A stretch of DNA of 64,000 bases from RUG721 sp040307385 (lineage in GTDB: Bacteria; Actinomycetota; Coriobacteriia; Coriobacteriales; Atopobiaceae), in assembly GCA_040307385.1 (NCBI GenBank), contig JAWRJQ010000079.1, positions 1 through 64,000 on the forward strand, written 5' to 3'. This document shows, piece by piece, positions 60,146 through 64,000 of the stretch (the stretch's first letter is position 1; the number at the start of each line of letters is the position of its first letter). The notes beneath the pieces are model-generated. The model ran no database searches. It saw only the letters and a list, made by a program, of their open reading frames with translations, and was not told the DNA's origin. Both the position numbers and the translations under genes were made by a program.

Positions 60146-61408
60146 CTATTCGGTCGATTTACCCATGGGCGCCGTGTCCGATACGTGCTTCGAGAAGCGC
60201 AGGTCGCGGCCGTAGGAGATAGCTTCATCTCCGAAGCGCTCGCGCACGAGGTCGGTTGCCGTCGAGAGCTTGCGCAGCGCGGCGGCGCGCGGCGTCGCTC
60301 CGTCGCGATCGAAGAGCCGCGCCGTTGCGGGAGTCTCGTCGAAATGCGAGAGGCCCACGCCGATAAGGCGGACGGGCTGCCCCGGACTCCACACCTTTGC
60401 GAGCAGCTCGCAGGCGGCGGGGCCGAAGACATGCTCGTCGTCGGTGGGCGCCGCGAGACGCGTCTGCGCCGTATGCAGGCTGGTGGGGGAGTGCTTGATC
60501 TTGAGCGTGACCGTGCTCCCCTTGATGCGTTTCTTCCTGAGCCGTCTGCCCGTCATGGCTGCGATATGCAGCACGGCCGCCTCTATCTCATCGCAATCGA
60601 GCAGGTCGGTCTCGAACGTGCGCTCGCACGACACGGACTTGGGCGCGGGCTCCTCGTAGGCGGACGATACGGCGCTGCCGTCGATGCCCGCCGCGCGCAG
60701 GCGCATGGTGTGCGCAGCGGATCCAAGCGCACGCGCGAGCTCCTGCTCGTCTGCGCGGGCGAGCTCGCCGAGCGTCTTGATGCCCAGCTGGCCCAAGGCC
60801 TTCTCGGCCGCGCTTCCGATCCCGCTCAGGGCGCGTATGGGCATCGGCGCGAGAAACGACTGCTCGGTTCCGGGGAACACCACGGTGAGGCCGCGCGGCT
60901 TATCGCGTTCGGAGGCGATCTTCGCGATGCTCTTGCTGGTTCCCAAACCGATCGAGCAGCTGATGCCCAGCTCGGATACGCGTTGCTGGATGCGCGCACA
61001 CACCTGGTAGGGTTCCTCGGGCGCGTAGCGGCCCGGCGTGATGTCGAAGAACGCCTCGTCGATGGAGACCTGCTCCACGAGCGGCGTCTCATCGGTGAGG
61101 ATGGCCATGACCTGGGCGCTCATCTCACGGTAGCGCGCGAAGTTGCCGCTTGTCCAGATGGCATCGGGGCAGAGGCGGGCGGCCGTGGCCGATGCCATGG
61201 CGGAATGGACGCCAAAGCGACGCGCCTCGTAGGATGCCGTTGAAACGACCCCGCGCTTTGCAGGCGATCCGCCTACGATGACGGGACGGTCGCGCCACGC
61301 GGGGTGGTCGAGCTGCTCCACCGACGAGAAGAAAGCGTCGAGGTCGAGAAGGCCGATGGCCTTTCCGCGCCACGCGAGGCGTTCGGTCTGTGAGCTGGAA
61401 TCGAACAT
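60146..61408 (-). CDS. dinB: DNA polymerase IV (Y family)
   Basis: Error-prone translesion polymerase, 420 residues from ATG 61408. Metal-site motifs LLDLDAFFSSVEQ and VSIDEAFFDIT, RPVIVGG and the helix-hairpin segment IRALSGIGSAAEKALGQLG are present; the little-finger domain follows. No Shine-Dalgarno precedes 61408, and a GTG at 61423 is an alternative start. A perfect TATAAT on this strand ends 7 bases before the ATG, suggesting a leaderless transcript. No beta-clamp motif could be assigned with certainty at the C-terminus. Confidence 0.93.
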   Translation of the reverse strand: MFDSSSQTERLAWRGKAIGLLDLDAFFSSVEQLDHPAWRDRPVIVGGSPAKRGVVSTASYEARRFGVHSAMASATAARLCPDAIWTSGNFARYREMSAQVMAILTDETPLVEQVSIDEAFFDITPGRYAPEEPYQVCARIQQRVSELGISCSIGLGTSKSIAKIASERDKPRGLTVVFPGTEQSFLAPMPIRALSGIGSAAEKALGQLGIKTLGELARADEQELARALGSAAHTMRLRAAGIDGSAVSSAYEEPAPKSVSCERTFETDLLDCDEIEAAVLHIAAMTGRRLRKKRIKGSTVTLKIKHSPTSLHTAQTRLAAPTDDEHVFGPAACELLAKVWSPGQPVRLIGVGLSHFDETPATARLFDRDGATPRAAALRKLSTATDLVRERFGDEAISYGRDLRFSKHVSDTAPMGKSTE

Positions 61409-61414
61409 GTGTTC

Positions 61415-61420
61415 ATTATA
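61415..61420 (-). promoter_or_regulatory. TATAAT -10 element of dinB
   Basis: Consensus TATAAT read on the minus strand. The expected transcript start falls on or within a base or two of the dinB ATG at 61408. No matching -35 box was found. Confidence 0.5.
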
Positions 61421-61515
61421 CACGCCGATCAGCCGAAGCGGCGGTCGGCACCGGAACCGCAGAATGTGTCGGCCGATGCGCCCGCGCTCGGAGTGGTATG
61501 CGCTTACCGTTTATG

Positions 61516-61530
61516 GGAGAATATATCTCC
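61516..61530. promoter_or_regulatory. operator-like palindrome upstream of the ABC exporter
   Basis: GGAGA (61516-61520), ATATA, TCTCC (61526-61530): 5-bp inverted arms around an A/T core, 56 bases before the exporter start and in the likely promoter region. It could be a repressor site; the regulator is unknown. Confidence 0.3.
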
Positions 61531-61585
61531 GAGGTTTCATCCGCAATCCCCAGGTATTCCGCTCCGATAGGGAGGTTCGAGGAGC

Positions 61586-63211
61586 ATGAAGCTGCTCCCA
61601 TCGCTTCTGCGGCGGCGCACGGCGCATCTTCTCGCCGCCATCCTGCTTGCAATCTTGGGCTCGCTCGCCGCCCTGCTCCCGGCATTCTTCCTGCAGCGCC
61701 TCATCGACGACGGCTTCTCTGCGGCGGATTTCGGGCAGATCGTGCTCTGGGCGGGTTGCATCGCTGCGGCAGCCGTGGTGCAGAGCCTGCTCAACGTGGC
61801 GTCCACCAGGCAGTTCGCCGTCATCGGGCAGACGGTGGCGGCGGAGTACCGCAATGCGGTGGTCGACAAGCTCCTGTCGCTTCCGGTCAACTTCCTCTCG
61901 GATAAGGGGAGCGGATATGTCGCCTCGCGCGTTGGAGAGGCGGGCCAGATCTCGCTCCTGTTCAATCCGGCCAACTTCGGCTGGCTCGGCTCGCTCATCC
62001 AAGCGGTGCTCGCCATCGCGATCCTCGCCTCGATGGATGCCGTCATCCTGGCCGTGGCGCTCATCCCCTGCCTTCTGCTCGCCCTGCTCGTCGCGTCGGC
62101 CATATCGGCATTCCGCAAAGCCATCGACGAGTCCTTGGAGGCGGGCGCCGATTGGTCCGGCAAGCTCAACGAGACGGTGAGGGGGCGCGAGGAGGTCAGG
62201 GTGAGCGGGGGCGCCGAGCACGAGCGCACGAGCATGTCCGCCCGCGGGGAGCGGCTCAAGGAGACCGACATCCGGCTGAGCGTCGTCTCGGGGGTGACGA
62301 CGGAATCCGTGAAGGTGTTCGCCGTGATCATGCAGGCCCTGGTCTACGTGCTCTGCGGATGGCGGCTCGTGCATGGGTCCGTCACGCTCGGGCAGACCAT
62401 CGTCTTCGCCCAATATGTGGGAAAGGTTTACGCGCCCATCGTCGGAGCCATGTCGCTGGCCTTCACGGTCCAGCCCGCGTTGGAGGCCACGCGCCGTATA
62501 GACGAAGCCTTCTTCGGCGCCGAGGATGCCGCAGGCGGGAACGTTGCCATCTCGGGTGCGGTACATGGGATCGAGGTGTCCGGGCTCTCCTTCTCCTATC
62601 CCGGGTCCGACCGGCGCCTGTTCGGCGGCCTCTCCTTTTGCGCGCATAGTCCGTCCCTCGTCGTCGTGCGAGGGGGCAACGGCAGCGGCAAGACCACGCT
62701 CGTCAAGATCCTCCTCAAGCTCATCGGCGGATACGACGGCTCCATCCGGGTGGACGGAGTCGATCTCGCGGACATCGACGAGGCGAGCTGGCTCGCGCGG
62801 TGCGCCTGCGTGTCGCAGCGCCCCTTCGTCTTCAACGACACCATCCGCAGCAACGTCGTCTACGGCATGGACCAGGTGGACGGGGAGGACTATCTTCGCG
62901 CGCTCGAGCAGTCCGGCGTGGCCGAGATCGTGTCGCGCCTTCCGGAAGGCGATGCGACCATGGTGGGCGAGGACGGATACGCCCTCTCGGGCGGGGAGCG
63001 CCAGAAGCTGTCGTTGGCCCGTGCCCTCGTACGCCATGCGGACGTCCTTATCCTCGACGAGCCGACGACGAACCTCGATGCCGATGCCGTGCGCGAGCTG
63101 GAGCGGCTCGTCGGGGAACTGGCTCAGCGCAAGCTCGTGTTCGTGATCGACCATTCGGATGCGTTCGACCGCGCCGACGCGCAGATCCTGTCGATCGGCG
63201 GGTCTGTGTGA
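61586..63211 (+). CDS. ABC transporter, fused membrane and ATPase domains (exporter type)
   Basis: 541-residue half-transporter. Six-helix membrane domain (about 10-310) and C-terminal ATPase: Walker A GGNGSGKTT (about 363), Q-loop SQRPFVF, signature LSGGERQ, Walker B VLILDEPTT, and a switch His in VIDHSD. It should work as a homodimer. No peptidase or substrate-binding partner is adjacent, so the substrate (lipid, peptide or drug) is unknown. GAGGAGC precedes the ATG. Confidence 0.92.
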   Translation: MKLLPSLLRRRTAHLLAAILLAILGSLAALLPAFFLQRLIDDGFSAADFGQIVLWAGCIAAAAVVQSLLNVASTRQFAVIGQTVAAEYRNAVVDKLLSLPVNFLSDKGSGYVASRVGEAGQISLLFNPANFGWLGSLIQAVLAIAILASMDAVILAVALIPCLLLALLVASAISAFRKAIDESLEAGADWSGKLNETVRGREEVRVSGGAEHERTSMSARGERLKETDIRLSVVSGVTTESVKVFAVIMQALVYVLCGWRLVHGSVTLGQTIVFAQYVGKVYAPIVGAMSLAFTVQPALEATRRIDEAFFGAEDAAGGNVAISGAVHGIEVSGLSFSYPGSDRRLFGGLSFCAHSPSLVVVRGGNGSGKTTLVKILLKLIGGYDGSIRVDGVDLADIDEASWLARCACVSQRPFVFNDTIRSNVVYGMDQVDGEDYLRALEQSGVAEIVSRLPEGDATMVGEDGYALSGGERQKLSLARALVRHADVLILDEPTTNLDADAVRELERLVGELAQRKLVFVIDHSDAFDRADAQILSIGGSV

Positions 63212-63271
63212 GCAACATGGGCGCCCCGTGCGCCCGCCACACCAAATAATCAAAATAGGCGATCCCCGAGC

Positions 63272-63299
63272 TTGCGATACGGGGTTTATGTCGTAGAAT
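63272..63299 (+). promoter_or_regulatory. probable promoter of rpsP
   Basis: TTGCGA (63272-63277), a 16-base spacer, then TAGAAT (63294-63299). The transcript would start about 67 bases before rpsP. The -35 box lies in the loop of a small CCCCG/CGGGG hairpin (63264-63284). Confidence 0.5.
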
Positions 63300-63372
63300 G
63301 ATTAGTTGCTGTATGGCTTGCGGTGCAGCCAACCCCATCATCCCGCGCACCGCCCGTCTAGAGGAGTTTTCA

Positions 63373-63735
63373 TTGGCAGTTAAGATTCGTCTGGCCCGTC
63401 ATGGCGCCAAGAAGCACCCGTATTACCGCGTTGTCGTGGCCGATTCCCGCATGCCCCGCGATGGCCGCTACATCGAGGAGGTAGGCAAGTACAACCCCGT
63501 CGTCACGCCCAAGGTCATCTCCCTCGACCTCGAGAAAATCGACGCTTGGGTTGCCAAGGGCGCCCAGCTCTCCGGTGCCGTCACGGCTCTCGTCAAGGCT
63601 TCCCGCGAAGGTGCTCCCGTCGCCGATAAGAAGGTCAAGCTTTCCAAGAAGGCTGCCGCAAAGGCCGCCGAGGAAGCCGCTGCCGCAGCAGAAGCTGCCG
63701 CCGAGGAGCCTGCTGCCGAAGAAACCGCCGAGTAG
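63373..63735 (+). CDS. rpsP: 30S ribosomal protein S16
   Basis: Small-subunit protein. It is 120 residues from a TTG start at 63373 (AVKIRLARHGAKKHPYYRVV), fixed by GAGGAG 6 bases upstream; an upstream reading from 63298 has no family content. DSRMPRDGRYIEEVGKYNPV is the S16 core. Residues about 93-120 form an Ala/Glu/Lys helix-prone extension absent from short S16 proteins. Followed by khpA, the common rpsP-khpA order. Confidence 0.96.
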   Translation: MAVKIRLARHGAKKHPYYRVVVADSRMPRDGRYIEEVGKYNPVVTPKVISLDLEKIDAWVAKGAQLSGAVTALVKASREGAPVADKKVKLSKKAAAKAAEEAAAAAEAAAEEPAAEETAE

Positions 63736-63745
63736 CGAGGTTTTC

Positions 63746-64000
63746 ATGGACACACCTGAGACCGTCGAGGTCGATCAGGCTGCAGCCGCGATGCCTTCCG
63801 ATAAGGTCGCCGACCTTGTGGAGTACATCGTGTGCGGTTTGGTTGACGACGAGGACGCGGTCGCGCTCGATGTCACCGACGGGTCTTCCGGCGCGCTGAT
63901 CGAAGTCAGCTGCGCCGAGGAGGATGCCGGCAGGATCATCGGGCGGCGCGGTCGCACCATCAAGGCAATCCGCACGCTTGCCCGAGCTCTCGGCCAGCGT
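63746..64000 (+). CDS. khpA: KH-domain RNA-binding protein KhpA (3' end cut by window)
   Basis: The 85 codons present run off the window without a stop. The KH motif GRIIGRRGRTIKAIRTLAR with its GxxG loop (GRRG) identifies KhpA/YlqC, an RNA chaperone-like protein acting with KhpB in cell division and elongation control. Starts 10 bases after rpsP with GAGG upstream of ATG 63746. Only a few residues should be missing. Confidence 0.9.
   Translation, partial: MDTPETVEVDQAAAAMPSDKVADLVEYIVCGLVDDEDAVALDVTDGSSGALIEVSCAEEDAGRIIGRRGRTIKAIRTLARALGQR

Overview
The window is a GC-rich, gene-dense bacterial chromosome segment. Gene content and order suggest an intestinal Coriobacteriia-type actinobacterium (Collinsella/Olsenella-like): an arginine deiminase pathway, mre/mrdA/rodA rod-shape genes, an obgE-proB-nadD-yqeK-rsfS block, an AroE-AroK fusion, and uronate and glycoside catabolism behind a GPH-family transporter. 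This assignment rests on protein character only; no rRNA gene is present.

Layout. 1-5717: arcA (5' end cut by the window) and arcB, then trpS, a YgjP-type metalloprotein, a 5-formyl-THF cyclo-ligase and an unusual fusion of a PTS EIIB-like domain to type II 3-dehydroquinate dehydratase. 5718-6323: a non-coding gap with an evenly spaced array of GTGTTCG sites. 6324-10176: an accessory plus-strand cluster (triple-rhodanese lipoprotein, a chimeric membrane/half-glycosyltransferase protein, an APH-like kinase, a TIGR04283-type glycosyltransferase) that separates the dehydratase from the other aromatic genes. 10210-18009: a compact minus-strand operon aroF-tyrA-aroB-aroA-aroC-pheA-aroE/K. With the dehydratase, every shikimate step from DAHP to chorismate and the branches to Phe and Tyr are encoded here.

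18165-18240 is tRNA-Arg(CCG), followed by a 115-bp palindrome and a second hairpin. 18464-36952 is a carbohydrate island with two divergently regulated units. One is uxuA-uxuB(SDR)-uxaC-kdgA-kdgK, the complete route from glucuronate to pyruvate and glyceraldehyde 3-phosphate. The other is GPH symporter-GH2-TIM barrel-GH78-GH43-GH1. Each has its own AraC-type regulator. No glycosidase has a signal peptide, so imported rhamnose- and glucuronate-containing glycosides are probably dismantled in the cytoplasm. The island ends in a frameshifted gene remnant (36964-37343).

37523-64000 is housekeeping sequence: a P-type ATPase overlapping aconitase, a zinc-ribbon membrane protein, cyclophilin, a TPR membrane protein, mreBCD-mrdA-rodA, a DUF697 protein, the radical SAM/DUF2344 pair, rplU-rpmA, obgE-proB-nadD-yqeK-rsfS, dinB, an ABC exporter, rpsP and the start of khpA (cut by the window end). 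No CRISPR array, insertion sequence or rRNA was seen.
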